DNA of 64,000 nucleotides from SCN-69-37 sp044507065 (GTDB taxonomy: Bacteria > Acidobacteriota > Vicinamibacteria > Vicinamibacterales > SCN-69-37), in NCBI GenBank assembly GCA_044507065.1, contig JBIQJY010000006.1, positions 38,792 to 102,791 on the forward strand, in the 5' to 3' direction. Position 1 is the stretch's first letter, and each line of letters starts with the position of its first letter. Of the stretch, positions 18,701-28,584 are shown piece by piece. A model generated the notes under the pieces. It was given only the letters and a program-made list of their open reading frames with translations, was not told the origin of the DNA and did not search any database. The position numbers and the translations under genes are program-made.

Positions 18701-20134
18701 CTATTCGCGGGGGCGGCCGTAGAAGGACTCGCGGTCCGTGAGGTAGCGCACGATGATTGACGGCGCCATGCGGGGCAGTTCGAGGAATGTGATGCGCGCA
18801 TTGTCGGCCAGCGACAGGCGCTGGCGGTCCATCAGGTGCAGGCCGAACTGTGCCATCAGCCCGAGATTCCACCAGATCGCCAGGACGGCCACGAGGGCGC
18901 ACGACCAGCGGCGAACCGGGCCCGCGCCAGGGGGCGGCAGCAGCGCGGCGATGCCCACGACCAGGATTGGTGTCAGCGCGACGAACCGCCGCTGGCCGAA
19001 GGCGCCGGCCACGGTCCACGACTCGACGCTGCCCGACACGTAGACCTGCAGCCCCACCATCAGCAGCAGGAGCGCCGCAATCCAGCGCACGTCGGCAGCA
19101 GGAAGTGCATCGTCGCGAGAGGCGGCTGTGGCCACCGGACGTCGCACGCACAACACGATCAGGCCCACCAGCGCGAGGGCGGCGAGCGGCGTCCAGAAGA
19201 ACAGGCCGTGTTGCGGCGAGAACAGCACCTCGAGGAAATGCGGCGACGACCACGTCATCTTCCTCGCGACGGTCGTCGTGGGACTGGGGTGGCCATTGAG
19301 CGCCTGGTAGGCGGCCAGTTGTGGGGCATACCCCGCGAAGAAGGCCACCGTCCCCGCCATCGCGCGTCGCGCGACCCTCGGCCATGTCAGCGGGCCGGCT
19401 GCACCCGCCGCACCCGGTCGCAGGCGGAAATAGGACCACCGCAGAAAATCCACGGCGGGTCCGGCGACGAAGAAGAGATCCTGCTCGCGCACCATCGCCA
19501 TGAGCGCCCCGGCAAGGCCGAGGCCGACGGCGCCGGCCATCGACCAGCGTTCCCGCACACGCAGCCAGGTCCACAGGAACAGGGCGACGGCAAACGCCGA
19601 ACAGGCGTGCGAGAACGCCGGCGCGACGTACATGTAGAAGAGCAGCGGCGTTGCCAGCCACACCACCACGGCAGCCGTGATGCCGCCGCCGCGAATGAGC
19701 CGCCCGACGATGGCGGCCGACAGGAGTAACGAGAGCAGCCCGTAAATGGCAGAGCCGTAGGTGACGGCCGCGATGTAGGGATGGCTGAGCCCGTCGGTGA
19801 CGCTGCCCGACAGGCCAGCGGCCAGGTGGCCGGCCGCATAGAAGGGCAGCCACAGCACGGCCGAGCCGATGGGCGCGAAATTGGGGCGGCGTCCGGCTTC
19901 GTTCTGCGCGTCCAGGAACGTTTCGATGAAGCCGGGGTTTCGTCCGGGCCCGACGTCGTGAAAGTGCCGGTACTCGTTGTCGAAGTCCGCGTCACGGTCG
20001 AACGCCCACGAATGCAGCCAGGAGAAGAACTGGATCTCGTCCGACGCATTGATGCGCGTCGTCACCACCGGCAGCGACAGCAGGAATGCGGCGATGAGCC
20101 ACCAGGCGGCATGGCGGGAACGGACGTGGATCAT
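18701..20134 (-). CDS. Polytopic membrane protein, GT-C-like
   Basis: 477 aa with about ten hydrophobic segments. The first is an N-terminal membrane helix (WWLIAAFLLSLPVVTT), directly followed by RINASDEIQFFSWLHSWAFD. An acidic D-E pair in the first periplasmic loop is the usual catalytic feature of GT-C glycosyltransferases using lipid-phosphate sugars. No stronger family signature was recognised. It begins four bases after the CPBP gene stop and so belongs to the same transcript. Its place among glycosyltransferases supports a role in glycan assembly or transfer outside the membrane. Confidence 0.7.
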   Translation of the reverse strand: MIHVRSRHAAWWLIAAFLLSLPVVTTRINASDEIQFFSWLHSWAFDRDADFDNEYRHFHDVGPGRNPGFIETFLDAQNEAGRRPNFAPIGSAVLWLPFYAAGHLAAGLSGSVTDGLSHPYIAAVTYGSAIYGLLSLLLSAAIVGRLIRGGGITAAVVVWLATPLLFYMYVAPAFSHACSAFAVALFLWTWLRVRERWSMAGAVGLGLAGALMAMVREQDLFFVAGPAVDFLRWSYFRLRPGAAGAAGPLTWPRVARRAMAGTVAFFAGYAPQLAAYQALNGHPSPTTTVARKMTWSSPHFLEVLFSPQHGLFFWTPLAALALVGLIVLCVRRPVATAASRDDALPAADVRWIAALLLLMVGLQVYVSGSVESWTVAGAFGQRRFVALTPILVVGIAALLPPPGAGPVRRWSCALVAVLAIWWNLGLMAQFGLHLMDRQRLSLADNARITFLELPRMAPSIIVRYLTDRESFYGRPRE

Positions 20135-20138
20135 CGCG

Positions 20139-20909
20139 TCAGCCGCCCACGGTGCGGACGAGCAGGCCCTGCATCACCTGCATCGCGTTGAAACCCGCAT
20201 GGTTGACGATTGGGAGGACCGCCGAGCGACGCCGGATATAGACGATGCCCCACATCAGGCCGAGCAGGCCCACGGCCACCGCAACGTCGAGGCCCTGCTG
20301 GGCGTGCAGGGCACCGAACGTGATCGTGAACAGTACCAGCCCGAGCTTCACTCCACCCAGCCGCTGCTCGAATCGATGGAGGATGAACGCCCGCTGCAGT
20401 TCCTCGCGCACGCCGCCGGCGACGACGACCACGACGAAGAAGATGCCGGCGCGCAACGGAGTGTCCATGAACGCGCCGAGCGGATTCTGCTCGACCGTGC
20501 GCATCCATGGGAGAACGGTGCGCAGCCCCAGGACGACGGCGGCGACGACGACGAGGACGGGAACGACCAGGGCCAGGCCGCGCAGGGCCTCGGGCCAGAT
20601 CGGACGCTGGCCGAGGAACACGTCCCGCGGCCGTTCGCCGTTCGACCGCAGGAAGAGACGGATCAGCAGCGCGACCAGCGCGGTGTCGAGCAGGCTGAGC
20701 GTGGCAAAGAACGTCAGCGACAGACGGCCGTCTTCCTGGGGCGACATGCGCACGAAGACGAGCAGCAGACCGGCGATGACGGCCTGGGTGGGAATGCCGC
20801 AGACGAGAAGCGTTTCGAACAGGGCGAGCCAGCGCGGTTGCGGCGGTCGGATGACAGCGTCCAGCCCCGGCACGACAGCGGGCGACGCCGCAGCGTATCG
20901 GTCGTCCAC
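20139..20909 (-). CDS. CPBP-family intramembrane glutamic protease
   Basis: 256 aa with about seven hydrophobic helices. The CPBP (Abi/CAAX protease) motifs appear in order: REELQRAFILHRFEQ (EExxxR), FGALH (FxxxH) and NHAGFNAMQ (HxxxN). The family includes Rce1-like prenyl-protein proteases and bacterial membrane proteins with varied roles. The GTG start at 20909 has a -10-like TACAGT only seven bases upstream and no Shine-Dalgarno sequence. Why it lies inside a glycan cluster is not clear. Confidence 0.82.
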   Translation of the reverse strand: MDDRYAAASPAVVPGLDAVIRPPQPRWLALFETLLVCGIPTQAVIAGLLLVFVRMSPQEDGRLSLTFFATLSLLDTALVALLIRLFLRSNGERPRDVFLGQRPIWPEALRGLALVVPVLVVVAAVVLGLRTVLPWMRTVEQNPLGAFMDTPLRAGIFFVVVVVAGGVREELQRAFILHRFEQRLGGVKLGLVLFTITFGALHAQQGLDVAVAVGLLGLMWGIVYIRRRSAVLPIVNHAGFNAMQVMQGLLVRTVGG

Positions 20910-20916
20910 ACCGGTG

Positions 20917-20922
20917 ACTGTA
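20917..20922 (-). promoter_or_regulatory. Extended -10 promoter (TGATACAGT) for the CPBP gene
   Basis: On the minus strand TACAGT is preceded by TGA (extended -10). Its 3' base lies eight positions upstream of the GTG at 20909, so transcription would start at or next to the start codon (leaderless). Confidence 0.5.
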
Positions 20923-20960
20923 TCAGGTGCGATGGAGCCCTCGTGTGCGTGGAACGTGAC

Positions 20961-22508
20961 CTACCGACGGAGGCGCAGGATGGTGACCGTCGCCCCGGGA
21001 TGGTCGGCTGTCGGCGTGAACGTCGCCGCCGGTTCGGTCATCGCCAGCATCGTCTGGTAGGCGGCGATCCGGGCGCGATTGCCGACCGGATCCGCATGGT
21101 AGGTGCTGGAGCGGTCGGACGTGAGGATGAGCCAGGTGACCTGGTCGGCGCGGTACTCGTCGACGGTCCGGCTGATGAGTTCGCCGGCGCGGACCAGGAC
21201 GAGGGGCGGCGGCAGGTGGAACGTCGCCACGTTCTCGAAGGCGACGCGATCGCCCGGGCTGCCGTGTTCGACCAGCCACGCCCCGGCCTGTTCCAGCGTC
21301 GATGTGCGCCCGTGGGTGCGGAGCCAGGCGAGCGTCGCGAGCGTCGGTGCGCCGAGCAGCAGGACGAGCAGGAACGGCAGTGCAGCGCGCCGGGCGGCCG
21401 GCACCCACGTCCCGATGGCGCGCGCGGCCGCCACGATGCCGAGCCCCAGGCCGACGGCGAGCATGGGGCCAATCGGCAGCAGGTATCGCCCGTACTGCAG
21501 CGTCTGCGACGACATGAACCAGAAATACAGGACCGGGAATACCACGAGCAGCGCCGCATGCAGGTAGCCCTTGAGGCCGGACGCGCGCGCGATCGCCACG
21601 GCCCACCCGCCCAGGGCGGCCGCCAGCGGGATGTATCCGATCTGTGCGGGGAGTACGCCCGGCCACGCGAACCAGTTGCGCAGGTACGCGACGTAATTGG
21701 CCATCACCACGCGCATCGGGCGATCGCGGTTGTAGGCCTGCATCAGCGCGGCCAGGCGATTGAGGAACTCGGGCAGCGCCAGCACCGTGTACGGCGCCGT
21801 GAGCAGGAATCCGGCTCCGGCAGCGCCGACGGCAATACACGCGCCGGCCAGGCGTCTGCCGGCTGGCAGGCCGACGGCAGCAATGAGCGGCATGATCAGG
21901 GCGGCAGCGCCGTTGTACTTGATGGCGGCGGCAAGTCCCGCAGCGAGGCCCGCGAGCGCGACGGCGCCCAGGCGGCCCGATTCGGCCGCGCGCAGGGACA
22001 GCAGCAATGTGGCAGTGACGAGCAGCGTCAGCGGCGTGTCGGTCAGGATGAAGTGCGCTTCGCGCACGTGTGCCGGGAGCAGAGCCATCGCCAGAGCGGC
22101 CACCAGGGCTGTGGGCGTGCCCCAGCGCAGGCCGATGCGAAAGACGAGCACGATGGTGACGGCCGCGAAAATCGCCGTGGCGGTGCGACCGGGGACGAGC
22201 ATGTCGCCCTCCCAGAACGCATCCAGGTTCGACCAGCGCCCGTCGCGGGCCCCCGCGACGAACCCCAGGATGCCGATGGCCGCGTGCAGATAGAGCGTGA
22301 GGCCGCCGTAGTCGAAGAAATGGGGGTGGAAATCGCCCGTCCGGATCATCCGCAGGGCCGTGCTGAGGATGGCCGGCTCGTCGACCCCCATTCGGAACGG
22401 CACGGCCGCGTCGTTGGCCCACAACCGGAGGATCAGGCCCGCGAGGACGATGGCTGCCAGGGTCAGTCGGGCCGGCAGGGAGAGGGCTGTATCGAGGCCG
22501 GCGGACAC
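20961..22508 (-). CDS. GT39/ArnT-like polytopic glycosyltransferase
   Basis: 515 aa with about eleven hydrophobic segments. The first helix (LTLAAIVLAGLILRLWA) is followed by FRMGVDEPAILSTALRMIRTGDF, the D-E first-loop motif of dolichyl/polyprenyl-phosphate-sugar-using GT-C enzymes (PMT_2/ArnT type). REAHFILTDTPL matches the HF-L-D-P region typical of the family. The C-terminal about 100 residues look soluble and periplasmic. It starts with GTG 22508 and has a perfect TATAAT eight bases upstream. It opens the minus-strand glycan cluster and is divergent from nrdJ. Confidence 0.8.
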   Translation of the reverse strand: MSAGLDTALSLPARLTLAAIVLAGLILRLWANDAAVPFRMGVDEPAILSTALRMIRTGDFHPHFFDYGGLTLYLHAAIGILGFVAGARDGRWSNLDAFWEGDMLVPGRTATAIFAAVTIVLVFRIGLRWGTPTALVAALAMALLPAHVREAHFILTDTPLTLLVTATLLLSLRAAESGRLGAVALAGLAAGLAAAIKYNGAAALIMPLIAAVGLPAGRRLAGACIAVGAAGAGFLLTAPYTVLALPEFLNRLAALMQAYNRDRPMRVVMANYVAYLRNWFAWPGVLPAQIGYIPLAAALGGWAVAIARASGLKGYLHAALLVVFPVLYFWFMSSQTLQYGRYLLPIGPMLAVGLGLGIVAAARAIGTWVPAARRAALPFLLVLLLGAPTLATLAWLRTHGRTSTLEQAGAWLVEHGSPGDRVAFENVATFHLPPPLVLVRAGELISRTVDEYRADQVTWLILTSDRSSTYHADPVGNRARIAAYQTMLAMTEPAATFTPTADHPGATVTILRLRR

Positions 22509-22516
22509 GGGCTGTG

Positions 22517-22522
22517 ATTATA
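22517..22522 (-). promoter_or_regulatory. -10 box TATAAT for the glycan cluster, leaderless arrangement
   Basis: A perfect TATAAT on the minus strand ends eight bases before the GTG at 22508. There is no room for a Shine-Dalgarno sequence, so the first gene is probably translated from a leaderless mRNA. Confidence 0.6.
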
Positions 22523-22642
22523 TGCGGGACCCCTTCCGGGGCCCTTCCCAGCGGTGTGCAGACCTGCGAAAATAGGTCATGTGAAAGAACCGCCGGTCAG
22601 ATGGGCATGGACCCATCATCTGGCGGCCCCGGTCGCTGCTCC

Positions 22643-22658
22643 CCACAAGATATCGTGG
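22643..22658. promoter_or_regulatory. Candidate NrdR box upstream of nrdJ
   Basis: CCACAAGATATCGTGG agrees with the NrdR-box pattern acaCwAtATaTwGtgt at 12 of 16 positions, including the central C-A-AT-T-G core. It lies just upstream of the -35. NrdR sites normally come in pairs about 31 bases apart and I could not find a good second copy. Confidence 0.55.
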
Positions 22659-22667
22659 CAAACGGTC

Positions 22668-22696
22668 TTGACAACCTGGCTACCGAGGCGCATAGT
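22668..22696 (+). promoter_or_regulatory. Sigma-70-type promoter for nrdJ
   Basis: TTGACA (22668-22673) and CATAGT (22691-22696) are 17 bases apart. This predicts transcription from about 22703 and a 5' leader of about 100 bases before the nrdJ ATG. It is the best -35/-10 pair I found in the window. Confidence 0.65.
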
Positions 22697-22803
22697 TCCG
22701 GCTTCCGGTTATAACGATTCGAACGCCGGGAAACGGACACAACTCAGCCATCCATGCAGGGCGCGCTGCGCCGTGTACGGATGACGAGCAGGGAGGCGCG
22801 ACG

Positions 22804-25575
<2,772 letters not shown>

Positions 25576-25599
25576 CGGCGGGCGGCCTGTAGTCACGTC

Positions 25600-25625
25600 C
25601 CGGGCGGACGTCGGTGTCCGCCCGG
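25600..25625 (+). terminator. Strong hairpin after nrdJ, without U-tract
   Basis: CCGGGCGGAC (25600-25609) and GTCCGCCCGG (25616-25625) form a perfect 10-bp stem with a six-base loop, 25 bases after the nrdJ stop. No T-run follows, so it may be a weak or factor-assisted terminator, or a 3'-end stabiliser. Confidence 0.5.
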
Positions 25626-25656
25626 CACAATCACGACCCTCATTGACACAAATAGC

Positions 25657-25687
25657 TTGCTGACGATCAGCGACGACGCACTATGAT
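25657..25687 (+). promoter_or_regulatory. Candidate promoter and operator for the triple-repeat protein
   Basis: TTGCTG (25657-25662) and TATGAT (25682-25687) are spaced 19 bases. A TTGACA also occurs at 25643 but is too far away. A perfect inverted repeat GCTGA-CGA-TCAGC (25659-25671) overlaps the -35 side and could bind a dimeric regulator. Confidence 0.4.
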
Positions 25688-25730
25688 GTCGGCGCCGTGG
25701 CCGTGCCGGTTCGCGGCCAGGAGGCCGTTC

Positions 25731-26321
25731 ATGTCCGTCACTCGCGTCGTCCCGTCCCTCGTCTTCGCGGCAGCCGTCTTCGTGGCCGCCGCGCCTGCCC
25801 TGGCCCAGGAGGCACCGCTGGCCATCGATCATCGCGTCCTGGCCACGTCGCGCACGTCGACGATGGAGCGGGAGATGAACGAGGCCGCCGAAGCCGGTTT
25901 TCGATACAGCGCCGTGATGGGCGGCGAAACGGCCGTGGGCGGGAATGAAGTGGTGACGGTCATGAGCCGACCCGCCGGCGGTCAGTCCGACCGATACGAG
26001 TATCGGCTGCTCGCGACGAGCCGGACGTCCACCATGCAGCGCGAACTGCGCGAGGCCGCCGAGCGGGGCTTCGAGTATCGGGGGCAGACCGTCTTCCAGT
26101 CGGCCTTCGGCGGGCGGGAGGTCGTCTGTATTCTCGAGCGCGCCGTCGATCGGCCGGCCGCAGCCAACGCCAGCTACCGCCTGCTGGCCACCACCCGTAC
26201 GTCGACACTCGAGCGCGAACTGAAGGAAGCCGGCCTCGACGGATATCAGGTCGTCGGCATGACGGTCGGCGAGACGGCGATGGGCGGCCGCGAACTCGTC
26301 GCGATCCTCCGAGCCCGCTGA
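25731..26321 (+). CDS. Exported protein of three tandem about 50-residue repeats
   Basis: 196 aa. The start is ATG 25731 because AGGAGG (25719-25724) sits six bases upstream. A signal peptide follows (MSVTRVVPSL...APALAQ). The mature protein is three copies of one unit beginning HRVLATSRTSTMEREMNEAA, YRLLATSRTSTMQRELREAA and YRLLATTRTSTLERELKEAG. Each ends G(G)xE(V/L)V, with spacing of about 60 residues and less conserved linkers. The pattern of strand, helix, GF/GY, strand resembles small DUF4177-like units, but I do not recognise the family. It is followed almost at once by the scaffold gap. Confidence 0.8.
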   Translation: MSVTRVVPSLVFAAAVFVAAAPALAQEAPLAIDHRVLATSRTSTMEREMNEAAEAGFRYSAVMGGETAVGGNEVVTVMSRPAGGQSDRYEYRLLATSRTSTMQRELREAAERGFEYRGQTVFQSAFGGREVVCILERAVDRPAAANASYRLLATTRTSTLERELKEAGLDGYQVVGMTVGETAMGGRELVAILRAR

Positions 26322-26325
26322 TCCC

Positions 26326-26425
26326 NNNNNNNNNNNNNNNNNNNNNNNNNNNNNNNNNNNNNNNNNNNNNNNNNNNNNNNNNNNNNNNNNNNNNNNNNNN
26401 NNNNNNNNNNNNNNNNNNNNNNNNN
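26326..26425. other. Scaffold gap of 100 N
   Basis: Exactly 100 N, the usual placeholder for a gap of unknown size. Any gene content here is unknown, and the distance between flanking genes should not be trusted. Confidence 0.98.
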
Positions 26426-26456
26426 GCCTTGTAGCCTTGTAGCCTTGCAGCCTTCC
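26426..26456. repeat. Imperfect octamer tandem repeat (GCCTTGTA) at the gap edge
   Basis: GCCTTGTA occurs twice, then GCCTTGCA and a partial GCCTTCCC, directly after the N run. The array probably extends into the gap and may be why the assembly broke there. Confidence 0.75.
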
Positions 26457-26494
26457 CTGTAATCTACGCCTCATTCACGTGAAGGGAGCGCTCG

Positions 26495-27622
26495 ATGGCG
26501 AATGGCAAGGTGCGGATTGGGATCGTCGGCCTGGGTTTCGGCGCGGAGTTCATTCCGATCTACCAGCGGCACCCGGACGCCGAGATGCAGGCGATTTGCC
26601 GCCGCAACAAGGCCGAACTCGATGCCTGTGGTGATCGCTTCGGTATCGCCACGCGGTACACCAGCTACGAGGAAATGCTGGCCGACCCGGACGTGGATGC
26701 CGTGCACATCAATTCGCCGATTGCCGATCATGCGCCGCAGGCCATTGCCGCGCTGAAGGCCGGCAAACACGTGGCGTGCACGGTGCCTGCCGCGACGAGC
26801 GTCGACGAATGCCGCCAGCTCGTCGAATGGCAGCGCAGGAGCGGCAAGGTCTACATGATGATGGAGACCGTCGTCTACAGCCGCGAGTACCTGTTCGTGA
26901 AGGAGCTGTACGACAAGGGAGAGCTCGGACGCATCCAGTTCCTGCGCGGCAGCCACCAGCAGGACATGGAGGGCTGGCCGGGCTACTGGGAAGGGTTCCC
27001 GCCCATGCACTACGCGACCCACTGCGTCAGCCCGTGCCTGGCAATCCTGGGTAAACATGCCGAGTCGGTCGTCTGCCACGGGTCAGGCCGCATCGACGAG
27101 GCGTTGATTCCGAAGTACAACAGCCCGTTTGCCATCGAAACGGCCACCTTCAAGTTCCGGGACTCGGATGTCTGCGCCGAGGTGACCCGCAGCCTGTTCA
27201 ACGTGGCGCGGCAGTACCGTGAAAGCTTCGATGCGTACGGATCCGCGCGGTCGTTCGAGTGGCAGCAGGTCGAAGGCGAGGACCCGGTCATCCACACGAA
27301 GAGCACGGCCGAACATCCGCTCTCCGAGGCGCAGATTCCCACGCGCGTGAAGGTGCCGGACTACGCGCACCGGCTGCCCGAGCCCATTCAGCGATTCACG
27401 CAGCCGGCCGCGATCCAGGATGCCGAGCACCTCTCGTTCCTGCAGGGCGGCGGCCACGGGGGATCGCATCCGCACCTGGTGCACAACTTCCTGCAGGCCG
27501 TGCTCGGCCGGCAGGCGGCCATGCCCGACGTCGAAACATCGGTCAACTGGACGCTCGTGGGCATCTGCGCGCACGAGTCGGCGCTCAAGGGCGGCGAGAA
27601 GATCCAGATTCCGACATTCTGA
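26495..27622 (+). CDS. Gfo/Idh/MocA-family oxidoreductase lacking the EKP motif
   Basis: 375 aa with GAAGGGAG before the ATG. The Rossmann start VRIGIVGLGFGAEFIP binds NAD(P). The usual EKP-(L/M)-A motif, whose lysine is catalytic in many members, is replaced here by CTVPAATSVDECRQL. ETVVYSREYLFVKEL and HYATHCVSPCL follow in the C-terminal alpha/beta domain, and GGHGGSHPHLVHNFL near residue 325 could supply active-site histidines. The family oxidises or reduces sugars and derivatives. A ketose-3-epimerase-like gene follows after 51 bases, so the substrate is likely a sugar or glycoside. Confidence 0.85.
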   Translation: MANGKVRIGIVGLGFGAEFIPIYQRHPDAEMQAICRRNKAELDACGDRFGIATRYTSYEEMLADPDVDAVHINSPIADHAPQAIAALKAGKHVACTVPAATSVDECRQLVEWQRRSGKVYMMMETVVYSREYLFVKELYDKGELGRIQFLRGSHQQDMEGWPGYWEGFPPMHYATHCVSPCLAILGKHAESVVCHGSGRIDEALIPKYNSPFAIETATFKFRDSDVCAEVTRSLFNVARQYRESFDAYGSARSFEWQQVEGEDPVIHTKSTAEHPLSEAQIPTRVKVPDYAHRLPEPIQRFTQPAAIQDAEHLSFLQGGGHGGSHPHLVHNFLQAVLGRQAAMPDVETSVNWTLVGICAHESALKGGEKIQIPTF

Positions 27623-27673
27623 GACGATCGGGCGCCGCGCCCACGTCGGGGTCGCGGCCGGCCGGAGAGCGCC

Positions 27674-28519
27674 ATGAAACTCGGTGTGAATACGTTCATC
27701 TGGTCGGCGGACTTCACGCCGGCGAACATCGATCTGCTGCCTCGAATCAAGGCGGCCGGATTCGACGGGGTCGAGTTGCCCGTCGCGCAGCCGACCGGAT
27801 TCGAGACCGCCAGGATCCGGCGTGCGCTCGAGGCCAACGACCTGGCCTGCACGGTGTGCTCGATCATCCTGAAGGACTTCAGCCTGATTGGGCCCGACGC
27901 CGATGTCCGGCGACGGACGCAACAGCACGTCCGTGACGTGATCTCGGTGAGCGCGGACCTTGGTGCGACGCTGGTGGACGGCCCGCTGTATTCGCCGGTG
28001 GGGTATCTGCCCGGCCGCCGCAGGACCGACGACGAGTGGAAGTGGGCCATCGAGGGGTATCAGGCGATTCTCCCGACGCTCGACGCTGCCGGCGTAACGC
28101 TGGCCATCGAACCCCTCAACCGGTTCGAGACGTTCTTCCTCAACACGGCAGCCGATGCCGCCGCCCTGTGCGACGCCGTCGGCCATCCGCGCGTCGGGGT
28201 GGCATTCGACACCTTCCACGCGAACATCGAGGAGAAGGACGTCGTTGCCGCGTGTCGCGGGCTGGGCCGCCACCTCAAGCACGTGCAGGTCTCGGAAAAC
28301 GACCGCGGCACCCCGGGCAGCGGTCACGTGCCATGGGCCGCGCTGTTCTCGACCCTGCGCGAGGTCGGCTACGACGAGTGGCTGACGATCGAGAGCTTCG
28401 GTCCGAACCTCGGTGATTTCAGCGCCGCCGTCTGCATCTGGCGGGATATCGAGCCGACGCCCGACGCCATCGCCTTCGACGGACTTGCGTTCCTGCGCGC
28501 GAACCTCGGCAATCGCTGA
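27674..28519 (+). CDS. Sugar phosphate isomerase/epimerase family, ketose 3-epimerase-like TIM barrel
   Basis: 281 aa, with CGGAGAG before the ATG. The AP-endonuclease-2/xylose-isomerase-like TIM barrel starts MKLGVNTFIWSADF. Metal and catalytic positions match D-psicose/D-tagatose 3-epimerases: IEPLNRFETFFLNT (first Glu), VAFDTFHANIEEKD (Asp), HVQVSENDRGTPGSGHVPW (His and Arg) and IESF (second Glu). It probably epimerises a free ketose or a 3-keto-sugar at C3. Pairing with the preceding oxidoreductase suggests a small sugar-conversion cassette. Confidence 0.82.
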   Translation: MKLGVNTFIWSADFTPANIDLLPRIKAAGFDGVELPVAQPTGFETARIRRALEANDLACTVCSIILKDFSLIGPDADVRRRTQQHVRDVISVSADLGATLVDGPLYSPVGYLPGRRRTDDEWKWAIEGYQAILPTLDAAGVTLAIEPLNRFETFFLNTAADAAALCDAVGHPRVGVAFDTFHANIEEKDVVAACRGLGRHLKHVQVSENDRGTPGSGHVPWAALFSTLREVGYDEWLTIESFGPNLGDFSAAVCIWRDIEPTPDAIAFDGLAFLRANLGNR

Positions 28520-28571
28520 CCGCGTCGCGTCACGCGCGTGCGCTACGCGACGGCAACCGCGTCCGATGCCG

Positions 28572-28577
28572 TAGAAT
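28572..28577 (+). promoter_or_regulatory. -10 box TAGAAT for recQ, leaderless arrangement
   Basis: TAGAAT ends seven bases before the GTG at 28585, so transcription would begin at the start codon. No Shine-Dalgarno sequence is present. Confidence 0.5.
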
Positions 28578-28584
28578 TTCCTCC

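Noticed and set aside
19977..22517. Long open frame on the plus strand across the glycan genes, about 846 codons
   Set aside because: It lies opposite genes with clear membrane and CPBP motifs, and its translation is Gln/Arg/His-rich without any domain, as expected for an antisense frame in GC-rich DNA.
22598..22622. Hairpin CAGATGGG/CCCATCATCTG upstream of the nrdJ promoter
   Set aside because: It is imperfect, has no T-run, and lies between divergent genes where no transcript should end, so no function can be supported.
22509..22803. Cobalamin riboswitch upstream of B12-dependent nrdJ
   Set aside because: I looked for a B12-box-like segment and the long multi-stem fold, and saw neither. 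Only about 100 bases follow the predicted transcription start, too short for the full element.
26426..26456. CRISPR-like array at the gap edge
   Set aside because: Units are eight bases without unique spacers and there are no cas genes nearby; it is a simple tandem repeat.
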